Shown: positions 14,025 through 21,258 of the stretch, in pieces
Position numbering within the stretch: the first letter of the stretch is position 1
Layout of the letters: every line of letters starts with the position of its first letter
DNA from: Segatella copri
GTDB taxonomy: Bacteria; Bacteroidota; Bacteroidia; Bacteroidales; Bacteroidaceae
DNA length: 64,000 nt
Reading direction: 5' to 3'
NCBI RefSeq assembly: GCF_026015625.1
Contig: NZ_JAPDVG010000001.1
Coordinates: 124,001 to 188,000 of the forward strand
Notes under the pieces: model-generated
The model's input: only the letters and a program-made list of their open reading frames with translations
Database searches by the model: none
What the model was told of the DNA's origin: nothing
Program-made: the position numbers and the translations under genes

Positions 14025-14090
14025 TATCTTTGCACTATGTTTTATATCTTTATGCAAAGATACAAATATATTCTGATATATGCAAATATA
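14002..14090. promoter_or_regulatory. Divergent immunity-region promoters and operator-like repeats
   Basis: Rightward: TTTG 14002-14005, 19 bp, TATCTTTG 14025-14032, for the repressor operon. Leftward: TTTG 14083-14086, 20 bp, TATCTTTG 14055-14062, for the early lytic operon, with CATATATCAGAA inside its -33 box. The two -7 boxes form a perfect 10-bp inverted repeat TATCTTTGCA/TGCAAAGATA separated by 18 bp, so the transcripts diverge through each other's leader. The rightward -7 box overlaps the start codon of the Cro-like gene. Confidence 0.75.
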
Positions 14091-14129
14091 TCGAAAAGAT
14101 TTAGTCAAAATTAACAAATTTATACAGAT

Positions 14130-14507
14130 ATGTTCAAATATAAAGAATTTAGAAGAGCTCACGGACTATTTCAGTCTAAGCTTGCAGAAATTATGGGAAT
14201 TTCCCAATCTAACATTTCGAGATACGAAACAGAGGGTATTGATCCTACACCTGCGCAGTTTCAGAAACTATACGATGAGTATGGAGAAGAAAACGTCAAG
14301 GCTTTCGAGGTAGAACCTTCTCAACTCGTTAATGCAGAGAATAATGTAAACAGTGGCTCTGGAAATCAGAACAACGGAATCCAAAGTAATGCTGATTTAG
14401 TAGAAATTATAAAGAGGCAGACTGAGATGATAGCAAAGCATATCGAAAAACAAGATGATATAAATGTACGTCTCATGAATCTTCTTGAAAAATTAACTTT
14501 GAAATGA
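14130..14507 (+). CDS. CI-like phage repressor (XRE-family HTH)
   Basis: 125 residues. The N-terminal XRE helix-turn-helix reads 'QSKLAEIMGISQSNISRYE' (about residues 15-33). A Gly/Asn-rich linker follows (about 67-85), then a C-terminal amphipathic helix suited to oligomerisation. There is no peptidase domain, so induction would not be by RecA-mediated self-cleavage. Transcribed rightward from the promoter at 14002-14032, opposite to the lytic genes, which is the position of a lysogeny repressor. It overlaps the next gene by 4 bp. Confidence 0.8.
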   Translation: MFKYKEFRRAHGLFQSKLAEIMGISQSNISRYETEGIDPTPAQFQKLYDEYGEENVKAFEVEPSQLVNAENNVNSGSGNQNNGIQSNADLVEIIKRQTEMIAKHIEKQDDINVRLMNLLEKLTLK

Positions 14508-14800
14508 AACTGAATATTCCCGATTGTGCCCTGGATATTAGCGACAGGTTCTTCAAAGCACTTGATGTTCTCAAAGAACAGAGAAAAATTAAAGGCTTAC
14601 AGACTTTTACAAAAGAGTTTGGTTTGAACTATGGTAACATGAATACTCTAAAGCATAACAGAGATAAGCGTACTTTTCGTATAGAGTATCTTGCTTACCT
14701 CGCTGAAGGGTATGGTGTATCATGCGAGTGGCTACTGCTTGGAACCGGTCCCATGTTTACACAAACGTGTTCCAAAAGCGAAGAATCTCAGAACCTTTGA
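14504..14800 (+). CDS. Second HTH regulator of the immunity operon
   Basis: 98 residues. 'LQTFTKEFGLNYGNMNTLKHN' looks like the recognition helices of a CI/XRE-type DNA-binding domain, and 'GVSCEWLLLGTGPMF' is the tail seen in Bacteroidota phage repressors of the 'HTH, sensor-less' type. Translationally coupled to the CI-like gene (ATGA overlap). Its 3' end overlaps the convergent Xis-like gene by 44 bp. Confidence 0.7.
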   Translation: MKLNIPDCALDISDRFFKALDVLKEQRKIKGLQTFTKEFGLNYGNMNTLKHNRDKRTFRIEYLAYLAEGYGVSCEWLLLGTGPMFTQTCSKSEESQNL

Positions 14801-14951
14801 AACGCTGTCCGTGAACTTTTTGCATAGACTTTATATATCCTGCGTTCACATAGGAGCGCAGGGTGTTGCGATGTATACCCAACAGTTTGCAGGTTTCCGA
14901 TATGGTATATCGCGAAGTTGGACTTATGTTTGGCTGAACTGATGTTACCAT
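14757..14951 (-). CDS. Xis-like small HTH protein (MerR/excisionase type)
   Basis: 64 residues carrying 'YTISETCKLLGIHRNTLRSYVNAGYI', the classic excisionase/MerR winged-helix start, with a 'RFKGSEILRFW' wing. It lies about 250 bp from the attachment site and has its own promoter at 15024-15054. The most likely role is a recombination directionality factor for prophage excision; a plain regulator is possible. The integrase itself is not in the window and may be at the other end of the prophage. Confidence 0.7.
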   Translation of the reverse strand: MVTSVQPNISPTSRYTISETCKLLGIHRNTLRSYVNAGYIKSMQKVHGQRFKGSEILRFWNTFV

Positions 14952-14993
14952 GTTAAATAGTTTAAATGCGTGCTAGAATAAAGGATTTCTTTA

Positions 14994-15054
14994 TATCTTT
15001 GCACTAAGTTATAAATTCAAATGCAAAGATAAATGAAAAAAATGATATATCAAA
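14994..15054. promoter_or_regulatory. Second inverted -7 box pair and Xis promoter
   Basis: TATCTTTGCA at 14994-15003 and TGCAAAGATA at 15022-15031 form the same 10-18-10 bp inverted repeat as at 14025-14062; both left arms continue CTA-x-GTT. The leftward half has a -33 box (TTTTG at 15051-15055, 19-20 bp) and a GATATATC motif at the same offset as the other three leftward promoters, and would drive the Xis-like gene. The rightward half lacks a -33 TTTG and could be weak or activator-dependent. Confidence 0.6.
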
Positions 15055-15203
15055 ATATATGTGGATATATTTAAATATAATTAATATTTCCGCATATTGT
15101 GTAACTCGAAAAAAAATGGCATGCTTGCAAATAGCTTGCAAATTAAAAATCGGGTCTCTGTAATTAATTGAGGCTAAGATAGTTATATCGAAAAGCTTCA
15201 CAT

Positions 15204-15259
15204 CTGGAAAGCGTGTAACCGGCAAAACCGGTTCGGGGGTTCGAATCCCCCTCTTTCCG
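15204..15259 (+). other. Prophage attachment site: 3' half of tRNA-Ser(GGA)
   Basis: From the anticodon loop CTGGAAA (15204-15210; anticodon GGA 15206-15208) the sequence has the 3' anticodon strand GCGTG, a long class II variable arm AACCGG-CAAAA-CCGGTT (15217-15233), a T arm GGGGG-TTCGAAT-CCCCC (15235-15251), the acceptor 3' strand TCTTTCC and a discriminator G (15259). Upstream there is no D arm or matching 5' acceptor strand (GGAAAGA expected), and the 5' anticodon strand fits poorly. This is therefore the attR copy of the tRNA 3' end left by integration, not a functional tRNA. Confidence 0.85.
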
Positions 15260-15282
15260 CTTTTATATATATAATAAGGTAT

Positions 15283-15996
15283 ATGAAGAAAAATACAGCT
15301 ATTGCACGTTTTGCAATATTGGTTTTCACATGGATGTGTTCTCTGCCTATGATGGCTCAAGAAGAGAACATGGGATTTCATCAAGCTCTTAAGACAAAGT
15401 TTATAGAGGGTAATGCGGGATTTATGTCTCTCGTTGCCATCGCCCTCATCGTGGGTATGGCTTTCTGTATCGAGCGCATTATCTATCTGAGTCTCTCTGA
15501 AATCAACGCCAAGAAGTTGATGCAGGATATCGACCAGAAGGTGTCGGCGGGAGATGTGGAAGGGGCTAAGACGCTCTGCCGGAATACACGCGGACCGGTG
15601 GCTTCTATCTGCTACCAGGGATTGATGCATATCGGCGAGAGTCTTGATGACATCGAGCGCTCGGTGGGCGGATATGGTACCGTTCAGGAGGCTAACCTGG
15701 AGAAGGGATGCTCCTGGATTAAACTCTTTATCGCTATGGCGCCATCGCTCGGATTCCTCGGAACCGTGATCGGTATGGTCATGTCGTTCGACCAGATTCA
15801 GCAGGCGGGCGATATCAGTCCTACTATCGTTGCTTCGGGTATGAAAGTGGCGCTCATCACTACCATCTTCGGTATCATCGTAGCCCTCATCCTTCAGGTT
15901 TTCTATAACTACATCCTTTCTAAGGTGGAGCACCTGACAAGCCAGATGGAGGAGTCGGCGGTTACTTTAATGGATATTATTGCCAAGAATAAATAA
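15283..15996 (+). CDS. exbB: ExbB/TolQ-type proton channel subunit
   Basis: 237 residues. After a signal-like hydrophobic N-terminus come a membrane helix (about 45-70), a cytoplasmic helical domain, and two further membrane helices around 'MAPSLGFLGTVIGMV' and 'GMKVALITTIFGIIVALI', the MotA/TolQ/ExbB signature. It forms the proton channel that energises TonB-dependent outer-membrane transport. It is followed by two ExbD genes. It begins only 23 bp after the tRNA-Ser 3' end, so before phage integration it may have been transcribed together with the tRNA. Confidence 0.9.
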   Translation: MKKNTAIARFAILVFTWMCSLPMMAQEENMGFHQALKTKFIEGNAGFMSLVAIALIVGMAFCIERIIYLSLSEINAKKLMQDIDQKVSAGDVEGAKTLCRNTRGPVASICYQGLMHIGESLDDIERSVGGYGTVQEANLEKGCSWIKLFIAMAPSLGFLGTVIGMVMSFDQIQQAGDISPTIVASGMKVALITTIFGIIVALILQVFYNYILSKVEHLTSQMEESAVTLMDIIAKNK

Positions 15997-16521
15997 ATGA
16001 AGAGAGAAATGGTTAAATTTCAATTTTCAAAGCAGAAGACGAAGTCGGCCGAAAAGATATCGCAGCAGGTGTTCTATATCATGATAGGACTGGCGGTGCT
16101 GGTTTTCGGTCTGTTCTTTTTGGTAGGCTACGATTTGCCTTTCGAAGAGAACCCCGACTTTAATGCGCCTCTCTTTACCGATGTGCTCATCCTGCTGATG
16201 TGGCTCTTCCTGATAGGAGGTGTGGGTCTGGCAGTCTTTTCGATGATCAGAGATTATCGCAGCAGCAAGTCGGAGGCTGTAGTGAATGGCATTCCCGTGC
16301 GTCGCATCTTCCGCATCACATGGATCGGAACTTTGGCAGTTTTGCTGCTTACCTTCCTTTTGGGCGGTTCTGCTCCGATGCTCATCAATGGCGAGAATTA
16401 TGCCGACTGGCTCTGGCTCAAGCTTTCAGATATGTTTGTCATCACATCGCTCCTGATGCTGCTGGCAGGAATCGGTGCCGTCTGTTTCGGTGCCACACGT
16501 TATATTCGGAAGAAAAACTAA
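15997..16521 (+). CDS. Four-helix membrane protein in the exb cluster, 174 aa
   Basis: Starts directly after the exbB stop codon (or at an internal Met five codons in). Four hydrophobic segments at about residues 25-45, 62-82, 108-128 and 145-165 with a short basic C-terminus. Homologous genes occupy the same place between exbB and exbD in related Bacteroidota, as far as I recall; no function is established. It may be an accessory subunit of the ExbB/ExbD motor. Confidence 0.7.
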   Translation: MKREMVKFQFSKQKTKSAEKISQQVFYIMIGLAVLVFGLFFLVGYDLPFEENPDFNAPLFTDVLILLMWLFLIGGVGLAVFSMIRDYRSSKSEAVVNGIPVRRIFRITWIGTLAVLLLTFLLGGSAPMLINGENYADWLWLKLSDMFVITSLLMLLAGIGAVCFGATRYIRKKN

Positions 16522-16564
16522 AGAGAGTGCTTTGGGCTCTCTATTCTATAAATAAGGATTAAAT

Positions 16565-17182
16565 ATGCTGATTAGAAGGAAGCAACACGAAACCCCGGGA
16601 CTGAATACCACATCTACAGCCGACATCTCGTTCATGCTGTTGATATTCTTCCTTGTCACCACATCAATGGATGTGGATAAGGGACTGTTGCGCCAACTCC
16701 CTTCACCTGAACCGCAGAAGAAGGAGCAGCAGCAGACGGTGGTAGACAAGGCTAACCTGATGGCGCTGCGCTTGACAGCTGGCGATACGCTTTTGGTTAA
16801 TGACAAGCCGATGCAGGTGAGCCTGCTCAAGGAAGAAACCATCCGCTTTGTACACCGCCTGGGCAAGAAACATCTCATCTCTATTGAGAGTGAGCGCGAT
16901 GCCGACTATAATCTCTATTTCCAGATGCAGAATCAGCTGATGGAAGCATATAGCCAGCTACGCAACGAAACAGCCCAGAAGAAATATCACAGGGATTATG
17001 CCCTCTTGAACAATGACCAGAAAGAACAGGTGCGCAACATCTGTCCGCAGCGCATCACAGAGTCGTATGCCAACGCAATGACTCAAACCGACCAGCGTGT
17101 TGATGCCAATGCTGAAGAAAAGCAAGGGGAAGAAAATTCGACAGAAACAGCTACAGAACAGCAGAAAGGAGGTAAACAATGA
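16565..17182 (+). CDS. exbD: ExbD/TolR-family biopolymer transport protein (first copy)
   Basis: 205 residues. The N-terminal motif 'TPGLNTTSTADISFMLLIFFLVTTS' has the conserved Asp in the single membrane helix that carries protons, followed by a periplasmic ExbD domain. The C-terminal 60 or so residues are a polar extension rich in Gln and Glu, longer than in typical ExbD. It overlaps the second exbD by 4 bp. Pairs with ExbB to form the TonB-energising complex. Confidence 0.85.
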   Translation: MLIRRKQHETPGLNTTSTADISFMLLIFFLVTTSMDVDKGLLRQLPSPEPQKKEQQQTVVDKANLMALRLTAGDTLLVNDKPMQVSLLKEETIRFVHRLGKKHLISIESERDADYNLYFQMQNQLMEAYSQLRNETAQKKYHRDYALLNNDQKEQVRNICPQRITESYANAMTQTDQRVDANAEEKQGEENSTETATEQQKGGKQ

Positions 17183-17643
17183 TGAATTTTCATAAGAAAT
17201 CGCATGAAGTGCCAGGGTTGAATACATCTTCTCTGCCAGACCTGATTTTCTCCGTACTGTTCTTCTTTATGATTGTTACCCACATGCGCCAGGTTACCTT
17301 GAAGGTAGACTGTCGTTTGCCACAAGGCAAGGAACTCACCCGCCTGACCAAGAAATCGGCGGTGAGCCATATCTATATAGGTAAGCCAACCAAAGAGATG
17401 CAGGCAAAGTATGGTACCGGTACCCAGATCCAGTTGAATGACAAGTTTGCTTCGGCTCCCGAAGTGATGGATTACATTTCGGCAGAAAAGAAGCGTATGT
17501 CGCCGGAAGACCAGAAGCTGATGACCGTATCAATCAAAGCAGATCAGGAAACCAAGATGGGTGTGATAACCGACGTAAAGCAGGCTTTGCGCCAGGCAAA
17601 AGCACTAAAAATCAGTTATTCTGCCACAGAAAAAGGAAAATAA
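17179..17643 (+). CDS. exbD: ExbD/TolR-family biopolymer transport protein (second copy)
   Basis: 154 residues, normal ExbD length. 'VPGLNTSSLPDLIFSVLFFFMIVT' again has the membrane helix with the conserved Asp ahead of the hydrophobic run, followed by the periplasmic fold. Bacteroidota commonly have two adjacent exbD genes of unequal length, as here. No tonB gene is nearby. End of the cluster. Confidence 0.85.
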   Translation: MMNFHKKSHEVPGLNTSSLPDLIFSVLFFFMIVTHMRQVTLKVDCRLPQGKELTRLTKKSAVSHIYIGKPTKEMQAKYGTGTQIQLNDKFASAPEVMDYISAEKKRMSPEDQKLMTVSIKADQETKMGVITDVKQALRQAKALKISYSATEKGK

Positions 17644-17673
17644 TATTAATTTATCATGTTTTTCTCTTAAAAA

Positions 17674-17705
17674 GTTGCTTTTATTAATTTTTTGTATTAT
17701 CTTTG
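17674..17705 (+). promoter_or_regulatory. Promoter of the Lrp-family gene
   Basis: GTTG (17674-17677), 20 bp, TATCTTTG (17698-17705). It rules out the more upstream ATG of the same frame and supports the start at 17725. Confidence 0.7.
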
Positions 17706-17724
17706 CAACCAAATTATTAGTATT

Positions 17725-18243
17725 ATGTCAAAACAAATTTTAGATTCATTAGATAGGCAGATTCTGAAGCTGATTTCTCAGGATGCCCGTATTCCATTTT
17801 TGGAAGTGGCACGCGCTTGCAATGTGAGCGGTGCTGCCATTCATCAGCGTGTTGCTAAACTTACAAATCTTGGTATCATCAAGGGTTCACAATTCATCAT
17901 TGACCCAGAAAAGATAGGTTACGAAACTTGTGCTTATATGGGACTCTATCTGAAGGAGCCTGAGAAGTTTGACCAGGTTGTAGAGGAGTTGAAGAAGATT
18001 CCTGAGGTTGTAGAGTGTCACTATACTACAGGTGGTTTTGATATGTTTATCAAGATTTATGCGCTGAACAACCACCATCTCCTGGAAATCATCCATGATA
18101 AGTTGCAGCCACTGGGATTGTCTCGCAGCGAGACCATCATCTCTTTCAATGCATCTATCAATCGTCAGCTTTCTATGCAGGATCTCAAGAGTTTCAACGA
18201 TGATGAAGAGGAAACTGATGAGGAGGCTGCAGCAGAGAAATAA
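17725..18243 (+). CDS. Lrp/AsnC-family transcriptional regulator
   Basis: 172 residues from the ATG at 17725. N-terminal winged helix ('LDRQILKLISQDARIPFLEVARACNVSGAAIHQRV') and C-terminal RAM/AsnC effector domain with 'VVECHYTTGGFDMFIKI', plus an acidic tail. Expected to sense an amino acid or related ligand and control metabolic genes as an octamer. It stands alone with its own promoter; targets cannot be read from the context. Confidence 0.9.
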   Translation: MSKQILDSLDRQILKLISQDARIPFLEVARACNVSGAAIHQRVAKLTNLGIIKGSQFIIDPEKIGYETCAYMGLYLKEPEKFDQVVEELKKIPEVVECHYTTGGFDMFIKIYALNNHHLLEIIHDKLQPLGLSRSETIISFNASINRQLSMQDLKSFNDDEEETDEEAAAEK

Positions 18244-18250
18244 GATATAA

Positions 18251-18288
18251 AAAGAAAAAAAGCAGTAGCTCCCTGCGGGATTACTGCT
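18251..18288 (-). terminator. Intrinsic terminator of the folA gene
   Basis: A two-part hairpin AGCAGTA...TACTGCT with an inner TCCC-TGC-GGGA stem (18261-18288). On the minus strand it is followed by a long T-run (complement of 18251-18260). It includes the stop codon of the dihydrofolate reductase gene in its stem. Confidence 0.8.
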
Positions 18289-18820
18289 TTCTATAAAGGG
18301 TGAGGAATGTGAACGGTAAGCCGTTTTCATTCCTCATTTCTTTTTCTGTCACTTCCCATTCTGCCGGATTGATTTCCGGAAAGAAGGTATCGGCATGTTC
18401 AGGCTCCTTTTCTACGATTGTGAGATAAAGCTTGTCTGCAAAAGGCAAAGCCTGTTCATATATGCTGGCTCCTCCTATGATGAAACATTCATCTGATGCT
18501 TCTTTGTTTCCAACCGTTTTTTTGTTTCCAACAGATTCTTTGTTTCCAACCTCTTCTTTCCTTGCTGCCAGCGCTTCTTCCAGAGAGGTGTATACTTCGC
18601 ACCCTGTTATCTGCTCTTTTGTCTTCGAGATAACAATATTACGGCGGTTGGGCAAGGCTCCGTTAGGCAGCGACTCAAATGTCTTCCTGCCCATGATGAT
18701 CGTATGTCCAGTTGTGAGCATACGAAATCGGGACATGTCTGATGGGATGGCATAGAGCAACCGGTTCTTGTACCCGATAGCTCTATGCACTTTTGATATA
18801 CAGGCGATGATGCTGAGCAT
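18281..18820 (-). CDS. folA: Dihydrofolate reductase
   Basis: 179 residues against about 160 for typical chromosomal enzymes. 'MLSIIACISKVHRAIGYKNRL' at the N-terminus, 'TTGHTIIMGRKTFESLP' and 'ECFIIGGASIYEQALPFADKLYLT' are the NADPH- and folate-binding signatures. Reduces dihydrofolate to tetrahydrofolate. The extra length is an inserted run around residues 88-108 made of three VGNK units. No thymidylate synthase gene is adjacent. Transcribed alone and ended by the hairpin at 18251-18288. Confidence 0.95.
   Translation of the reverse strand: MLSIIACISKVHRAIGYKNRLLYAIPSDMSRFRMLTTGHTIIMGRKTFESLPNGALPNRRNIVISKTKEQITGCEVYTSLEEALAARKEEVGNKESVGNKKTVGNKEASDECFIIGGASIYEQALPFADKLYLTIVEKEPEHADTFFPEINPAEWEVTEKEMRNENGLPFTFLTLYRKQ
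18503..18550. repeat. 18-bp tandem repeat inside folA
   Basis: TTTGTTTCCAAC recurs at 18503, 18521 and 18539, with a period of 18 bp (six codons). It encodes VGNKE/VGNKK/VGNKE, an in-frame expansion in a surface loop of the enzyme. Confidence 0.8.
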
Positions 18821-18829
18821 TTTTTATTT

Positions 18830-18910
18830 TAATGTTGAATGTTGAGTGTTGAATGTTGAATTATTCATTCTTGCTGTAATCTGTTAACTATAAACTATTA
18901 ACTATAAACA
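18830..18910. repeat. Simple intergenic repeats between folA and rsmF-like gene
   Basis: A GTTGAAT-type run (18832-18860) and an AACTATAAACTATTAACTA run (18888-18908). The second overlaps the final codons of the methyltransferase gene. The same word families recur at 35660-35715, 36340-36415, 39498-39590, 32457-32492 and the right window edge. Confidence 0.6.
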
Positions 18911-20303
18911 GCTCTCCCGTCCCATGGCTGCTCTTGATCTTCCACTCCTGCGGATAGAGGTTGTTGGCACGGTTGCCGATGTTCTTTTCCCAGCCTATCG
19001 GAACCTGTCTGTAGGTTACCAGTACATAACCCTTAGGCGTATCGGCGGGTAGATTAACAGCCTCCTTGCGAAGGTAGCGGATGGCATCTTCGTAGGATAA
19101 CTCCACCTGTGGGAAGTGATCTTTGTTGAGCATCGTAGAGAGAGCGAGAGCCTGGTCGGGAATGAGACCCTTTCCCTTGTCTGTTCCCAGTTTCACACCT
19201 GCATGCAGCACCTTCAGGTTCTTTTTAGCCTGGTCGTAGATGTCTTTCCATCTGCCCGGAATGGCGTAAACCGTCTCGTTGCTTTCTGCAGGCATCCATT
19301 CCGTATCAGCCTTCAGCCAGCCGTCCGGAATCTCCGGTCCCTTTCCTTTAGCCACCTTCTTGTCTTTCTTTTTCTTATCCTTCCTGTTCTCCTTGGCTGA
19401 AGAACCTGCTTCCCATTCGCCCTCTTTCTTCAGAATCGCCATAAACAGACCTTCGCCTCGCGAAACACCAGGAATGAACCGGTAAACCGGGAAGTCGCTG
19501 CCCGTGAGGTTGCGGGTGATGTTCCATGCATCTTCTACACCCTCCAGTGCCATCACTTCAGCGCCAAGTTCTTCGCATATCCAGTCCACGTTCTCCTCAT
19601 CTTCGTGCGCATTGAAGGTGCAGGTAGAGTAAATCAGGATACCGCCTGGCTTCAGACAGTTCCAGATATCCGATACGATTTCGCGCTGCAGCTGCCAGCA
19701 GTTGTTCACATTCTGGGTACTCCATTCGCCGATAGCCCCTTCATCTTTGCGGAACATTCCTTCGCCGGAGCAGGGAACATCGGTAAGAATCACATCAAAC
19801 TGCAATTTCGATTTCTTGTAATCGCGGGGATAGTTGTTGGTAACAATCATATCCGGATGACCGAACTTCTGTACGTTTTCGGCAAGAATCTGCGAGCGGG
19901 TGCGCATCGGTTCGTTGCTGAAGAGCAGACTTCCTTCCGGCAAGGCAGCTCTTACGGCAGTCGACTTTCCGCCAGGGGCAGCACAGAGATCCAGCATCAT
20001 CACCGGTTCTTTTACGTACTGTCGGATAGCCATATCAACAAACATGGATGAGGCTTCCTGTACATAATATAAGCCGGCATGCAGCAGCGGATCGAAGGTG
20101 AATCCGGGACGCGTAGAGAGATAACGTCCGGTTTCCGGACACCAGGGAACCGGTTCGCCATCAGCATCCTTGCATTTAAAAGGATTGATGCGGATACTGG
20201 TTGGTGCCTCCTCTTCGAGGATAGCATGCTCCAGACGCTGATACAGCTTTTCGCCCATCAGTGCCTGCGTATATGTTCTGAAATCTTCAGGTAATGTCTT
20301 CAT
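18888..20303 (-). CDS. RsmF/YebU-like 16S rRNA (cytosine-5) methyltransferase
   Basis: 471 residues. SAM-binding 'LDLCAAPGGKSTAV' (about 104-117), the catalytic PCSGEGMF motif and the second-cysteine motif 'YSTCTFN' mark the NOL1/NOP2/Sun family. A C-terminal domain with a basic linker (about residues 300-325) and 'GLIPDQALALS' matches RsmF rather than RsmB. Methylates cytosine in 16S rRNA in the cytoplasm. The last codons run into an AT-rich simple repeat, so the C-terminus may vary between strains. Confidence 0.85.
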   Translation of the reverse strand: MKTLPEDFRTYTQALMGEKLYQRLEHAILEEEAPTSIRINPFKCKDADGEPVPWCPETGRYLSTRPGFTFDPLLHAGLYYVQEASSMFVDMAIRQYVKEPVMMLDLCAAPGGKSTAVRAALPEGSLLFSNEPMRTRSQILAENVQKFGHPDMIVTNNYPRDYKKSKLQFDVILTDVPCSGEGMFRKDEGAIGEWSTQNVNNCWQLQREIVSDIWNCLKPGGILIYSTCTFNAHEDEENVDWICEELGAEVMALEGVEDAWNITRNLTGSDFPVYRFIPGVSRGEGLFMAILKKEGEWEAGSSAKENRKDKKKKDKKVAKGKGPEIPDGWLKADTEWMPAESNETVYAIPGRWKDIYDQAKKNLKVLHAGVKLGTDKGKGLIPDQALALSTMLNKDHFPQVELSYEDAIRYLRKEAVNLPADTPKGYVLVTYRQVPIGWEKNIGNRANNLYPQEWKIKSSHGTGELFIVNSL

Positions 20304-20330
20304 TCTGTCTCTTTTTCTTTAATTTATTTG

Positions 20331-20362
20331 CAAAAATAAGAAAAATTTCGTTTCTTTGCAAC
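20331..20362 (-). promoter_or_regulatory. Promoter of the rsmF-like gene
   Basis: Minus strand GTTG (20359-20362), 20 bp, TATTTTTG (20331-20338), 28 bp from the start codon. The rest of the divergent gap (20363-20437) shows no clear rightward consensus. Confidence 0.55.
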
Positions 20363-20437
20363 TAAATTGCGAAGAGATGCGTCTAAGAAGCAGAAATTTA
20401 TGAAATAACAAGGTAAAAACAATAAAAAAATAATGAT

Positions 20438-21172
20438 ATGAAGAAAGCAATATTGGCATTAGCGCTCGTTATGAGCATCGGAGCCACCCAAGTGTCTTTG
20501 GCGTCTTCTGCTCCAAAACATCGTTATCATCCAACTACCCAACAGGTAGATTCAAAGGCTGCTCCTGCATCTGCCGCACAGTCATCTGCTTCGAAGGATA
20601 AAGACGACGAGGCGTTGGAGGCTTATTCTGATACAACCAGTACAGATTCGGCTAACTATGATGATTATGATGAGAATGATAATAGGTCTGTTCATTCTAG
20701 ATACAGTTTAGACAACTATGATGATCCGTTCGATTTCATCGGTTCGGTATTTGGTGGCGGAGCGCTGGCTGTTATGATCATTTTCTGTATCATCTTCGGT
20801 CTGCTGTTTGTCTTTGCTCCGCTGATCATCGTATTTCTGGTTATCAGATATCTGATTCACCGCCACAACGACCGGATGAAACTGGCTGAGATGGCGATGG
20901 AGAAGGGCATCAATGTTCCGGAAAGCGACCGGCCGATAGACAAGCAGAGCGATGAGTATCTCGTGAAACGGGGATTGAGAAATGCCTTTCTGGGAGCCGG
21001 CTTGTGTGCCATGTTTGCCTGGTGGGATGCTGATTTCCTGGCTGGCATCGGAGCTTTGGTCTTCTTCTATGGCATCGGTCAGACCGTTATCGGCTCGCTT
21101 CCTGCCATCAAAGACTGGTGGAAGAACCGTCATGGCGATCAGGGCACGGGATATAATGGAACTCCGGTCTAG
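20438..21172 (+). CDS. DUF6249-type membrane protein
   Basis: 244 residues. Signal peptide (about 1-22), an acidic disordered region with Asp/Tyr repeats (about 60-95), a long hydrophobic segment 'GALAVMIIFCIIFGLLFVFAP' and two more C-terminal helices around 'NAFLGAGLCAMFAWW' and 'GALVFFYGIGQTVIG'. The layout and 'RMKLAEMAMEKGINVPE' motif match a DUF6249 membrane protein family that in Bacteroidota precedes an ECF sigma factor gene. Here the sigma gene follows 86 bp downstream, so the two may be functionally linked. Confidence 0.7.
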   Translation: MKKAILALALVMSIGATQVSLASSAPKHRYHPTTQQVDSKAAPASAAQSSASKDKDDEALEAYSDTTSTDSANYDDYDENDNRSVHSRYSLDNYDDPFDFIGSVFGGGALAVMIIFCIIFGLLFVFAPLIIVFLVIRYLIHRHNDRMKLAEMAMEKGINVPESDRPIDKQSDEYLVKRGLRNAFLGAGLCAMFAWWDADFLAGIGALVFFYGIGQTVIGSLPAIKDWWKNRHGDQGTGYNGTPV

Positions 21173-21258
21173 CAGCCGACATTCAATATATAATGGCTTC
21201 TCAATAGGAGGGGAAGTCACAAGGAAAAGAACAACAATTATTAGTTAATATATATAAG

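Noticed and set aside
15160..15259. A functional tRNA-Ser
   Set aside because: No D arm and no 5' acceptor strand upstream of the anticodon loop; only the 3' half is present.
15004..15933. 309-codon leftward frame opposite exbB
   Set aside because: It is the shadow of exbB and crosses the tRNA fragment; His-rich low-quality sequence.
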